Shown in pieces: positions 25,154 to 34,143 of a stretch of 64,000 bases of DNA (the first letter of the stretch is position 1; each line of letters starts with the position of its first letter). The DNA is from Novosphingobium ovatum (GTDB taxonomy: Bacteria; Pseudomonadota; Alphaproteobacteria; Sphingomonadales; Sphingomonadaceae): the NCBI RefSeq assembly GCF_009909235.1, contig NZ_JAAAPO010000004.1, forward strand, positions 310,001-374,000. Reading direction: 5' to 3'. The notes under the pieces are model-generated. The model did no database searches. It had not been told where the DNA came from and worked only from the letters and a program-made list of their open reading frames with translations. A program made the translations under genes and the position numbers.

Positions 25154-26224
25154 ATGGCCCGCGCCGATCATCTCGTCTCTCTTGTTCGCGCCAGCGTTGC
25201 TGGCGACCGTGAGACACTGCGCGCCGCCGCCGAGGCCATTGTCGCGGACGAACGGGCAAAGAAGCACCACATCGTCGCAGACCGCATCGAGCGCGCACTT
25301 GGCACCGTACCGGTCACGCCGCCACCACTAACCACGTCCCAGCCCCAGGTAGGACCTGGCCGGGACACGATCATCGAGATCGAACCGCGGGTCCGTTTTG
25401 ACGATCTGCTCCTTTCCTTGCCCGCGCGCGAGAATGGGCGGCAGCTCATCGAAGAACATGTGCGTGCCGAAGTCCTGCGCGCACATGCCTATGAGCCGCG
25501 CCATCGGATCCTGCTTTCCGGCCCACCTGGAAACGGAAAAACCTCCTTCGCCGAAGCAATCGCGGAGGCGCTTGGCCTCCCTTTCTTCGTTGTGCGTTAT
25601 GACGCCCTGATTGGCAGCTATCTCGGCGAGACCAATGCCAGGCTGCGCAAGCTGTTCGACTATGTGCGTACCCAGCCGAGCGTTCTGTTCTTCGACGAGT
25701 TCGATGCCATCGGCAAGGAGCGCGGGGACACCCACGAGACCGGCGAGATCAAGCGCGTGGTTTCGTTCCTGCTCATGCAACTCGATCAGTTGCCGCCATA
25801 TGTGATTGTTATTGCAGCGACGAACCACGCTGAGTTGCTGGACCGTGCGGTGTGGCGCCGTTTCCAGATGCGGCTGGCCTTCCCCGAACCCGATCGCAAA
25901 CTTCTCGAGGTGTTTCTGGACCGCATCATTTGCGGTTGGCCGGAGGCGCCACGCATGACGGTACAGAAGCTCGCAGCCCGCCTCGGCGCGGTCAGCTATG
26001 CCGAAGCGCTCGACCTGTGTCAGAATGTGAGGCGCAGGCAGATATTGGGTTTGGGGGAGATCAGTATCGATGATGCGCTCGCGAGAGAGCTTGAGCTTTG
26101 GAAGTCGCGCGTTCGGCCCGGGACTGTAGATGCCGAGCGATTTGACAAAGCCCCTGCTGAGGCTGACGCCAGACCAGCCAAGACCCCGCCCCGCCGGCCA
26201 GCAAAAATTCCCCCGGCCACCTGA
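25154..26224 (+). CDS. AAA+ ATPase paired with a subtilisin-like protease
   Basis: 356 residues. A helical N-terminal domain (about 1-60) precedes one AAA+ module: Walker A GPPGNGKT (123-130), Walker B VLFFDEFD (177-184), sensor-1 AATNHAELLD and an arginine pair AVWRRF after it. The C-terminal tail is proline- and basic-rich (ARPAKTPPRRPAKIPP). The fold resembles classic AAA proteins of the FtsH/katanin style but without a membrane anchor or fused protease. The next gene, an S8 protease, overlaps it by 95 bases, so the ATPase may unfold or deliver substrates or sense a trigger. The function of this pair is unknown to me. Confidence 0.85.
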   Translation: MARADHLVSLVRASVAGDRETLRAAAEAIVADERAKKHHIVADRIERALGTVPVTPPPLTTSQPQVGPGRDTIIEIEPRVRFDDLLLSLPARENGRQLIEEHVRAEVLRAHAYEPRHRILLSGPPGNGKTSFAEAIAEALGLPFFVVRYDALIGSYLGETNARLRKLFDYVRTQPSVLFFDEFDAIGKERGDTHETGEIKRVVSFLLMQLDQLPPYVIVIAATNHAELLDRAVWRRFQMRLAFPEPDRKLLEVFLDRIICGWPEAPRMTVQKLAARLGAVSYAEALDLCQNVRRRQILGLGEISIDDALARELELWKSRVRPGTVDAERFDKAPAEADARPAKTPPRRPAKIPPAT

Positions 26225-28643
26225 ATCTTTCCCTCGGGATCGTCAGCAAGCCACATTCGCGCCGAAATTCGACCGCCTGGGCCAGGCTTTGGCGCGAGAT
26301 CCCGGCGGCCTCGAACTGCGTGCCGATCCGGCTGCCCTGGCACCGGAGAGATTGCTCGTCTTCGAAGTCCGTGGCTCGGTGAACAATTTTGCCGCAGCCG
26401 TTCAGCGGGTGCCCGGCCTCGAACTGATCGACGAAGAGGAGTTGGGCAGCGACGACGACAAGGAACCCGTCGCCTATCTCCTTGTTCCGGACGCGCGCGC
26501 GCTCGCAGAATTGCTCTCTCTTTGGAGGCGCTGGAACGCCGATCAACTGCAATTCGGGGAGACGCCTTGGCGTGGCGTGTTCGAACTGCTTCGCGATCTG
26601 CGACCATGGGGGCCGCAGGACAGGGTCCAACGACTGGACGCCAGTTTTCTCGCCGAGGAGATCGAGGGGCGCAGCGAGGACGAGCTTGTGCCGCTGGAGA
26701 TCGAGTTGATCTACCGAGCCTCTGAGGTTCAGGCCCAAGCACGGGAAGATGAAGTGCGCGCGGCAGTGTCCGCACGCGGCGGGCAGATCATCTCGCGTGC
26801 CCGGCTGCCCGACATCGCCTATCATGCCCTGCTCGTGGATTTGCCGGTACGCGCGATCCGGGAGATCATCGGACGGGCGGAAGGCGGCATCGCCAATCTC
26901 GAGCCGGTCATGCACATCCGCCCGCAAAGCCTAGCGACGACGATCGAGATCGAGGACGTCACAGACGCCGGCGCCCCTGCTGCGGTCGGCGAGCTGCGCG
27001 AACCGATCCTAGCCCTGCTCGATGGGGTTCCGGTCGCCGCACATCCGCTGCTCGCTGCTCATCTGGTCGTGGATGATCAATTCGATCTCGAACCCAATGC
27101 GCCCGTGGACCAACGCGTCCATGGCACTGCGATGGCGTCGCTCCTCGTGCATGGCGACCGGAACAATCCCGCACCGGCATTGCCGCGACGCATTCACGTC
27201 GTTCCGGTGATGGGTGCAGGGGACTGCTTCCCGGCACGACGGCTTGTTGTCGACATCATCTTTCTCGCCATTAGAGCGATGCGGGAAGGCGCGGATGCAA
27301 CGGCGCCGGGCGTGCTGATCGTAAATCTTTCGCTTGGCAACGAGCGGCGTCCCTTTCAGTCATCGCTGTCGGCATGGGCACGGCTGCTGGATCGACTGGC
27401 GTACCGATACGGCATTCTGTTTCTGGTGAGTGCCGGTAATGTGAGGGAGACCTTCGGCGTCCCAGCCTTCGCGACCGGAACGGCCTTCGAAGACGCAGAC
27501 GCCGCCGCTCGCTGTGACGGCACACTGACCGCGATCGGTAATTTGATGGCTGACCGGCGTATATTTTCGCCGTCCGAGGCAATCAACGCAGTTACGGTCG
27601 GCGCGTCCAATGACGATTGGGTGTCGGCGGCGGACCGCCGCGCCGCGCGCACCCTCATCGACCCTTTTCCGGGCATTCGTGCCGCCAACCCTTCGAGCGC
27701 TCTCGGCCCTGGATTTGCCCGATCGGTCAAACCCGACATTTTGATGCCGGGAGGTCGCGAGCACCTCCGCCAGATTCGGACTGACGATCATGTCTTCGTC
27801 AGACCGGCTCCATCGACGCGCCCTGCTGGCCTCAAAGTGGCGGCGCCTCGTACCGGCGGTACCGGGATAGCCGAAGGCTATTCGGGCGGGACCAGCGGCG
27901 CAACCGCGCTGGCATCACGCACATGTCATCGGATCCATGACGCACTGGAGGCGGCGTATCCGGATTTTGCGGGCCTGCCCCACATTCAGCGGGCGGTCCT
28001 GCTCAAGGCGCTGCTTGTCCATCCCGCCCGTTGGCCCGATGACATTGCTGCACGGATCAAAGCGATCATCGGCCCGGTCGGCGGGCATCACAGCCACATC
28101 AAGGACAGTATCAGGCGCTTCCTGGGATTTGGCTATGTCGACGCCGACGACGCAGTAACGTGCGCGGAGGACCGCGCGACGTTCTGGGCGGTTGGAGAAC
28201 TTTCACGCGACCGTGTCGCCACTGTCCGTGTCCCCGTACCGGCGGTCATGAGCGGTCAGGCCCGGCCCCACAGCCTGTCGGCGACGCTGGCATGGTTCAC
28301 ACCCGTGCAACCGGGACGCAAGAGCTACCGATCAGTTCGCCTCAAACTGCTTGATCCAGCCGAAGCCGGAATGTTGAGCGTTTCTCCGCGTAGCCTTCAG
28401 CCTGACGGCAATCAGACCAATCGCGGCACCATATTTATGCGCTGCTGGGAAGGTGACCGAGCGCCGGTTGTCGGTCCTGAAATGACAATTGACCTCGTAG
28501 TTCAGCGCGATCCGGATCCCGGCACCCCGATAGATGAAGCCGTGCCATTCGGCCTTGCGGTTACGATCGCCATGCCCGGGATTGTGGGCCTCTACACACA
28601 GGTCGCGCAGCGCCTCGGCATCGCTCCGCGTCAGCCGGGCTAA
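26130..28643 (+). CDS. Large subtilisin-like (S8) serine protease with novel N-terminal region
   Basis: 837 residues. An N-terminal region of about 290 residues (starting ERLLVFEVRGSVNNFAAAVQRVPGLELIDEEE) precedes an S8 domain with an intact triad: Asp298 in LALLDGV, His331 in RVHGTAMA, Ser589 in GTSGATALA. Asn in FLVSAGN is the oxyanion-hole residue. The C-terminal 190 residues look beta-rich. There is no signal peptide, so it acts in the cytoplasm, which is unusual for subtilases. It overlaps the AAA+ gene by 95 bases. Pairs like this fit a protease-based conflict or defence system, but that is inference. Confidence 0.88.
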   Translation: MPSDLTKPLLRLTPDQPRPRPAGQQKFPRPPESFPRDRQQATFAPKFDRLGQALARDPGGLELRADPAALAPERLLVFEVRGSVNNFAAAVQRVPGLELIDEEELGSDDDKEPVAYLLVPDARALAELLSLWRRWNADQLQFGETPWRGVFELLRDLRPWGPQDRVQRLDASFLAEEIEGRSEDELVPLEIELIYRASEVQAQAREDEVRAAVSARGGQIISRARLPDIAYHALLVDLPVRAIREIIGRAEGGIANLEPVMHIRPQSLATTIEIEDVTDAGAPAAVGELREPILALLDGVPVAAHPLLAAHLVVDDQFDLEPNAPVDQRVHGTAMASLLVHGDRNNPAPALPRRIHVVPVMGAGDCFPARRLVVDIIFLAIRAMREGADATAPGVLIVNLSLGNERRPFQSSLSAWARLLDRLAYRYGILFLVSAGNVRETFGVPAFATGTAFEDADAAARCDGTLTAIGNLMADRRIFSPSEAINAVTVGASNDDWVSAADRRAARTLIDPFPGIRAANPSSALGPGFARSVKPDILMPGGREHLRQIRTDDHVFVRPAPSTRPAGLKVAAPRTGGTGIAEGYSGGTSGATALASRTCHRIHDALEAAYPDFAGLPHIQRAVLLKALLVHPARWPDDIAARIKAIIGPVGGHHSHIKDSIRRFLGFGYVDADDAVTCAEDRATFWAVGELSRDRVATVRVPVPAVMSGQARPHSLSATLAWFTPVQPGRKSYRSVRLKLLDPAEAGMLSVSPRSLQPDGNQTNRGTIFMRCWEGDRAPVVGPEMTIDLVVQRDPDPGTPIDEAVPFGLAVTIAMPGIVGLYTQVAQRLGIAPRQPG

Positions 28644-28876
28644 TCACTGTCCTTCATGTCATACTGCTGCTAAGCATGAAAAATGGTAACCATTCCAAAC
28701 TGGATCCTCAAAAGCCGGGAGGCTTCATACTGCGACCAAGGTGGCGTGGAGGACTGCTCACGATGCGGCGCTCGAGGCTCGCGAAAGCCTTGCATAAGGG
28801 CTTTGCACCACCGACGTCACCAAAGAGAAAGTGGGAGGAATAGCTTTCGAGTTCCCCGAACCCGAAAGGATTTTCC

Positions 28877-31800
28877 ATGCATCCCAACGCACTGGAGCCC
28901 GCAGCGTATGTAAGCCAGCTTGCGGAAGCTTCGCTCCGTTTAATTCCGCATCTGTCCGCCAGCGTAAAACTCACCCGGCGGATGGTCAATCAGGCCATGG
29001 AGGAGGCAACCGGCTCCACTTCGGCCTCTGGAACCTGGTCCCAGCGTGACAGCTGTCAGGTGCTGGAAATGGCTGTGCTTCGCTGGCTTGCCGTGCAATC
29101 GATGCCCTCATCGGCCGAGCAGGCACTTTCCTTTCTGCACAATCTCGAAGCCCGCCTACCAACCCAGACCGTCCGCAGTGAAGAACAAGTTGAGCGCCAG
29201 CATTTCTCAACGCCGTTGGGATTGGCTTGGTTGGCGGCTCACTTTGCCGACATCCGACCTGACGAAGTGGTGTTCGAACCCAGTGCGGGCACTGGAATGC
29301 TGGCTATCTGGGCGAGACATGCTGCCAGTCTCCATCTTAACGAGATCGATCCGGTCCGTCAGGGGATCCTGCGCCATTTGTTTCCCGATGCGACCGTGAC
29401 CGGCCATGATGCCGCCCGCATCGCGGCTCATCTGACCCAGCGGCCCAGTGTGATTCTCATGAACCCACCCTTCGCCCGCAACGCTGCTGGCCTTGAGGAT
29501 CCGACCACGGGCGCACGCCACCTGGCCGCGGCACTGCGCGTTTTGAAGCCCGATGGGCGCCTCGTCGCCATCATGCCCGACAGCTTCCAGCCCAGCGGTC
29601 GCCGCGCGGAACTGTTCCAGCGCGCGCTGCAAGGCGCAAGTGTGGCGTTCCATGCCCGGCTTGAGGGTGCCTTTGCCAGACAGGGCACCTCGATCGCGGT
29701 GCGCTTGCTGGTGATCGACAAGTGTGCCGGCTCCATCAACACCACCGTCATCAACCGGGATACGCTTGCCGATCTGGTGCCCTTCCTGTCCAAGGTTCCA
29801 CCGCGCCGTCGAGGCGCAACTGAATTGGCGCTCGTGGCCAAACCTCCAGTTTCGCCTGCCAAAACCACGTCCACCTTGCTGGGCGGATTCCGATCAGCCA
29901 CACCGAAACTGGCCACAGCAGCGTCGCGCGGCGATGCCACCGGCGCCATAACGCTGGCCTATACCCTTCGCGACACTATCGCCGATGCCGAACAGGCGGT
30001 GGGCGTCTATGTCGCCTATCGGCCCCAACGCCTGATCTTCGAGAACGCGGCCGACCACCCCACCCAATTGGTGGAATCTGCAGCCATGGCCTCAGTGGCG
30101 CTGCCAACACCAAGCTATGTCCCCCAGCTTCCTGCCAAAGTGATCCGTGACCGTGTTCTGAGCCGCGCCCAGCTTGAAACGCTGGTCCATGCGCTCGATG
30201 CGACCTCGTCCGATCTTCCCGGCCGCTATCGCGTGCCAGAACGCGGCCTCGAGCTGGTGCCGGATGCCGATGGTGCGATTTACCGGCGCGGCTTCTTCCT
30301 CGGCGATGGCACTGGTGCTGGCAAAGGCCGCCAACTCGCCTCGATCCTGATGGATCAATGGCTGCGCGGTCACCGCCGCCATCTCTGGATCAGCGAAAGC
30401 AATGCCCTGATCGAGGATGCCCGCCGCGACTGGCAGGCGCTGGGCGGCATTGCGCTCGACATCCAGCCCCTGTCGAAGATCAAGCCCGAGGCCAGGATCC
30501 GGCAGGCAGACGGCATCCTCTTCGCCTCCTATGCCACGCTGCGCAGCGGCACCGGCGAGAAGACCCGCCTCCAGCAATTGCTGGAATGGATGACGCCAGA
30601 TTTCGACGGTGTGATCCTGTTCGACGAGGCGCATGCGATGGGCGGTGTCGCCGGCGGTGAAGGCCGGTTCGGTGCTACCAAGGGCTCGCAGCAAGGCATC
30701 GTCGGCGTCGAATTGCAGAACCGCCTGCCGCGCGCTCGCGTGATCTACGCTTCGGCCACTGGGGCCTCGGACGTGAACAATCTGGCCTATGCTGTCCGGC
30801 TAGGGCTGTGGGGCGAAGGCACAGCCTTCCCGGATCGCAGCTCGTTCATCGCCCGCATCCATGAGGGCGGCATTGCCGCAATGGAACTGGTCGCTCGCGA
30901 ATTGAAGGCGATGGGCGTCTATACGGCTCGCGCGTTGTCCTACGCTGGCGTCGAATACGACATCCTCGAACACGCACTGACCCCGCGCCAGATCGCGGAT
31001 TTCGACGCCTATGCCGATGCCTGGGCGATCATCCACCGCAACCTTGAGGCCGCGCTGGGCGCTTCGGGGGTCACTGATCCGCTCGAGGGCAAGACCCTCA
31101 ACGGTCAGGCGCTGTCGGCGGCGCGCTCGCGCTTCGAGAGCTCGAAACAGCGCTTCTTTGGCCAGCTCCTGCTGTCGATGAAGCTGCCTTCGCTGCTTCC
31201 CGCTATCGAGGAGGCGCTGGCCACGGAGCACAGCGTCGTCATCCAACTGGTCTCGACCGCCGAGGCCTTGCTCGACCGGCGTCTCGCCGACCTCTCTGCC
31301 GAGGACCGTGCCGAGATCCAGCTCGACCTTTCGCCCCGCGAGATCGTGGCGGACTATCTCGACAATGCGTTCCCGACCCGCGCCATGGAAAGCTACTGGG
31401 ACGAGGACGGCAATGAGCGTTCACGCCCGATGGTCGATGAGGCGGGCAATCCGGTGCATTCGCAGGAGGCCTTGAGGATCAAGGCAGAAACGCTGGAACT
31501 GCTGGGCGCACTGCCACCGATCGTCCCCGCGCTCGACGCCATCATCTCCCGCTTCGGCACCGATGCCGTGGCTGAGATCACCGGTCGGACGCGCCGATTG
31601 GTGACCTTGCCCGACGGCAGCCAGCGGCTTGAATCGCGCACCGCCAACCAGTCGCTGGCCGATGCCAATGCTTTCATGGGCGGTGCCAAGCGCATCCTCG
31701 TGTTCTCGGATGCCGGCGGCACGGGGCGCTCCTACCACGCCAGTCTCGATGTGAAGAACCAGCAGCGCCGAATGCACTTCCTGCTTGAGCCGGGGTGGCG

Positions 31801-33094
31801 CGCGGACCGCGCCATCCAGGGGCTTGGCAGGACCAACCGCACCCATCAGGCCTCGGCGCCGGTCTTTCGTCCGGTCACCACCGATTGCCGCGGCGAACGG
31901 CGTTTCATCTCGACGATCGCCCGCCGCCTCGATGCGCTTGGCGCGCTGACACGCGGCCAGCGGCAGACGGGTGGGCAGAACCTGTTCGATCCTGCTGACA
32001 ATCTCGAGAGCGATTATGCCCGCGAGGCGCTAACGCGCTGGTATCATCTGCTGCATCAGGGCAAGCTGAGCAGCATTGGCTTTGCCGATTTCTGTGAGCG
32101 CACTGGATTGCAGCTTGAGCAGGAGGGCTGCCTCACCGACAATCTCCCGCCGATCCAGCGTTGGCTCAACCGCATTCTGGCGCTGCCGATAGCACTCCAG
32201 AACGCTGTCTTCGACGAATTTCTGGGGCTGGTTGAGGCGCGGATCGATGCGGCTCGCAAGGCAGGCACTTTCGATGCCGGCGTCGAGACCTTGGTGGCCG
32301 ACAAGCTGACCATCATCGAGGAGCGGATCCTGCGTGAGGAGGCCAATGGCGCCTCGACCCAGCTTCTGACCCTGGAAGCGCAGTGGGCGCCCAAATTCAC
32401 ACCGCTTGCCGAGATCGTGAAGCGCATTGGCCTCAAGACCCGGCTGCTGCGCAATGGCCGCTCCTCGCGCGTGGCTCTGCTGATGCCCGATCGCACGCGC
32501 CTGATGGACGATGGTACGCCGGTTGCCAGTTTCACGCTGCACCGGCCTGGTGGGCGAAACTGGCTCACCGCCGACGAACTCGCCGAGAGCCACTGGGATG
32601 ATTGCGAGCGTGAGGTCTTCGAGCAGGCCTGGCAGACTGAGGCCGATGATCTGGCGGCCAAACCCTATACCGAGCGCTTCTACCTCGCGACCGGCCGCCT
32701 GCTGCCGATCTGGAACCTGCTGGGCGATGAGGCGCAAGTCCGCCGCCTCGTCACCCAGGATGGCCGGTCTTTGCTGGGACGCATTGTGCCCGCCGAGGGG
32801 GTCAACATGCTCCTCGACAAGCTGGGCATCGGCGATCGCATCGCGCTATCGCCTGAGCAACTGGTCGATGCGGCGCTAGGCGGCAAGGTCGTGCCCATCG
32901 ATGCCTTGTCTGGCGCCAGCCTCAAGCGCTCCCGGGTCAACGGTGAGCAGCGGCTTGAGGTCATCGGCTTTGATCCCCGCGCTTTGCCTTCGTGGAAGGC
33001 CAAGGGATGCTTCACCGAGATCATTGCCTATCAGACCCGCCTGTTTATGCCGGTGAACAGCGCCTGCGACATCGTGGCGGCACTGGCGGCTTAG
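28877..33094 (+). CDS. Strawberry-notch-like helicase fused to a DNA methylase domain
   Basis: 1405 residues. The N-terminal methyltransferase has SAM-binding VVFEPSAGTGMLAIWARH (motif I) and the catalytic NPPF (about residue 196). A strawberry-notch helicase follows, with Walker A-like GDGTGAGKGRQ (about 477), DEAH (about 581), and a C-terminal helicase half ending in QGLGRTNRTHQ. Proteins of this layout occur on large plasmids and ICEs; their substrate and role (DNA modification plus remodelling, perhaps in transfer or defence evasion) are unclear. ATG 28877 has AAAGGA 6 bases upstream. It stands alone between the protease gene (233-bp gap with no gene) and mqsA. Confidence 0.88.
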   Translation: MHPNALEPAAYVSQLAEASLRLIPHLSASVKLTRRMVNQAMEEATGSTSASGTWSQRDSCQVLEMAVLRWLAVQSMPSSAEQALSFLHNLEARLPTQTVRSEEQVERQHFSTPLGLAWLAAHFADIRPDEVVFEPSAGTGMLAIWARHAASLHLNEIDPVRQGILRHLFPDATVTGHDAARIAAHLTQRPSVILMNPPFARNAAGLEDPTTGARHLAAALRVLKPDGRLVAIMPDSFQPSGRRAELFQRALQGASVAFHARLEGAFARQGTSIAVRLLVIDKCAGSINTTVINRDTLADLVPFLSKVPPRRRGATELALVAKPPVSPAKTTSTLLGGFRSATPKLATAASRGDATGAITLAYTLRDTIADAEQAVGVYVAYRPQRLIFENAADHPTQLVESAAMASVALPTPSYVPQLPAKVIRDRVLSRAQLETLVHALDATSSDLPGRYRVPERGLELVPDADGAIYRRGFFLGDGTGAGKGRQLASILMDQWLRGHRRHLWISESNALIEDARRDWQALGGIALDIQPLSKIKPEARIRQADGILFASYATLRSGTGEKTRLQQLLEWMTPDFDGVILFDEAHAMGGVAGGEGRFGATKGSQQGIVGVELQNRLPRARVIYASATGASDVNNLAYAVRLGLWGEGTAFPDRSSFIARIHEGGIAAMELVARELKAMGVYTARALSYAGVEYDILEHALTPRQIADFDAYADAWAIIHRNLEAALGASGVTDPLEGKTLNGQALSAARSRFESSKQRFFGQLLLSMKLPSLLPAIEEALATEHSVVIQLVSTAEALLDRRLADLSAEDRAEIQLDLSPREIVADYLDNAFPTRAMESYWDEDGNERSRPMVDEAGNPVHSQEALRIKAETLELLGALPPIVPALDAIISRFGTDAVAEITGRTRRLVTLPDGSQRLESRTANQSLADANAFMGGAKRILVFSDAGGTGRSYHASLDVKNQQRRMHFLLEPGWRADRAIQGLGRTNRTHQASAPVFRPVTTDCRGERRFISTIARRLDALGALTRGQRQTGGQNLFDPADNLESDYAREALTRWYHLLHQGKLSSIGFADFCERTGLQLEQEGCLTDNLPPIQRWLNRILALPIALQNAVFDEFLGLVEARIDAARKAGTFDAGVETLVADKLTIIEERILREEANGASTQLLTLEAQWAPKFTPLAEIVKRIGLKTRLLRNGRSSRVALLMPDRTRLMDDGTPVASFTLHRPGGRNWLTADELAESHWDDCEREVFEQAWQTEADDLAAKPYTERFYLATGRLLPIWNLLGDEAQVRRLVTQDGRSLLGRIVPAEGVNMLLDKLGIGDRIALSPEQLVDAALGGKVVPIDALSGASLKRSRVNGEQRLEVIGFDPRALPSWKAKGCFTEIIAYQTRLFMPVNSACDIVAALAA

Positions 33095-33115
33095 CGGCTG
33101 CTCAGAGAGAAGCCT

Positions 33116-33607
33116 TCAAGCTGCGGCGTTGCGCACGCCGCGCTTGATGCGCTTGCCAACAGGTAATGCCGAGCCTTCGTGCCGCGTATCCTGCGCCATG
33201 GCTTTCGGGGCCGTCATGCGGAATGATCGCAGAGTTGCGACCTCCTCAGGATGACGGGCCAGAATTTCGATCAGGCCTACCGCCGCGTCGCTCGGCGGCG
33301 TGCGCCCGCTTTCATATTTCTGGAAAGCCCGCTTGCCGCCACCGATGATGATGCCTGCCTCTTCCTGGGTCAGGCCCAGCTTCTTGCGCACAGTCTTGAT
33401 GCGGGCGGCATAGGCCTCGCGCAGTTCCTTGAATGCCTCGTTATAGGCGCGCAGATCCTCGCCACTATGAATGGCATCGCCATCGCCTTCGGGATACCAG
33501 CCCGGCACCTCGACGACGCGCGAGAGCGAGCCGACGCACACCGTCTGCGGGCGCGTGTCGCGGCGCAGTTCCTGCCCCGTCTCGGGGTGAATTCGCGTCT
33601 CGCTCAT
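33116..33607 (-). CDS. mqsA: MqsA-like antitoxin / HTH regulator
   Basis: 163 residues. An N-terminal toxin-binding part (MSETRIHPETGQELRRD ... VVEVPGWYPEG ... DLRAYNEAFKEL) precedes an HTH-XRE domain (VRKKLGLTQEEAGIIIGGGKRAFQKYESGRTPPSDAAV, about 75-110) and a basic tail. The zinc-binding cysteines of E. coli MqsA are absent, as in the shorter related family. It neutralises MqsR and represses the pair by binding ACCT-N3-AGGT. It begins one base after the toxin stop. A decayed copy is at 21568-21965. Confidence 0.87.
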   Translation of the reverse strand: MSETRIHPETGQELRRDTRPQTVCVGSLSRVVEVPGWYPEGDGDAIHSGEDLRAYNEAFKELREAYAARIKTVRKKLGLTQEEAGIIIGGGKRAFQKYESGRTPPSDAAVGLIEILARHPEEVATLRSFRMTAPKAMAQDTRHEGSALPVGKRIKRGVRNAAA

Positions 33608-33608
33608 T

Positions 33609-33929
33609 TCAAACCTCCTTGAAGGATGTCAGCACGACATCGATCAGCGTCTCGCCGGCAAACTTCAGATACAACCACAAGCCATCGCAGGGGATGTTGT
33701 AGGTGTCGTGCCATAGCCGATGGTTCGGCGGATTATGTGCCGTCTCGGACTTGATGAAATCGCCCGGTTCCAGCGCCTGCACGACATCGACAATATCCTC
33801 GAGCGAATAGCCGATCTTCTGGGCATCGCGGGCCGCCTTGCTCGTGATCTCAAGCGTGTCCACATCGGCAAACTTGGCCTGGATCGCTTTGAGGTCATGG
33901 TGCGGGGTCCGCTTTACCGGCATGTTCAA
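33609..33929 (-). CDS. mqsR: MqsR-like mRNA interferase toxin
   Basis: 106 residues. HHDLKAIQAKF, AARDAQKIGYSLEDIVDVVQAL, and FIKSETAHNPPNHRLWHDTYNIPCDG followed by WLYLKFA form the MqsR fold (RelE-like ribonuclease). In E. coli MqsR cuts mRNA mainly at GCU and other sites. Toxin precedes antitoxin, the reversed order characteristic of mqsRA. The operator at 33933-33943 lies 4 bases before the start codon. Confidence 0.88.
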   Translation of the reverse strand: MNMPVKRTPHHDLKAIQAKFADVDTLEITSKAARDAQKIGYSLEDIVDVVQALEPGDFIKSETAHNPPNHRLWHDTYNIPCDGLWLYLKFAGETLIDVVLTSFKEV

Positions 33930-33932
33930 TAC

Positions 33933-33943
33933 ACCTTAAAGGT
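33933..33943. promoter_or_regulatory. MqsA-type operator ACCT-TAA-AGGT
   Basis: A perfect inverted repeat ACCT/AGGT with a 3-base spacer directly upstream of mqsR. E. coli MqsA binds AACCT(N)2-4AGGTT, so this is very probably the autoregulatory site of the pair. Confidence 0.75.
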
Positions 33944-34143
33944 CATTTTTGCAAGAGGCGCTTTTGCAAGGCTGCACGGGGGAATCGGCGATGCAAACGG
34001 TTCGGATTGCTGCCTTAGCGGCCCACGCGCCGTGAGGAAACAAACGCCCAGAGAAAAGGGGAAAGCCATGGGGGCGAGGCCCCCTGGAGGCGAAAGCGTC
34101 TCCATGATCCGGGCCTCTCGACCCAAGCGCGGGAGACCCTATC

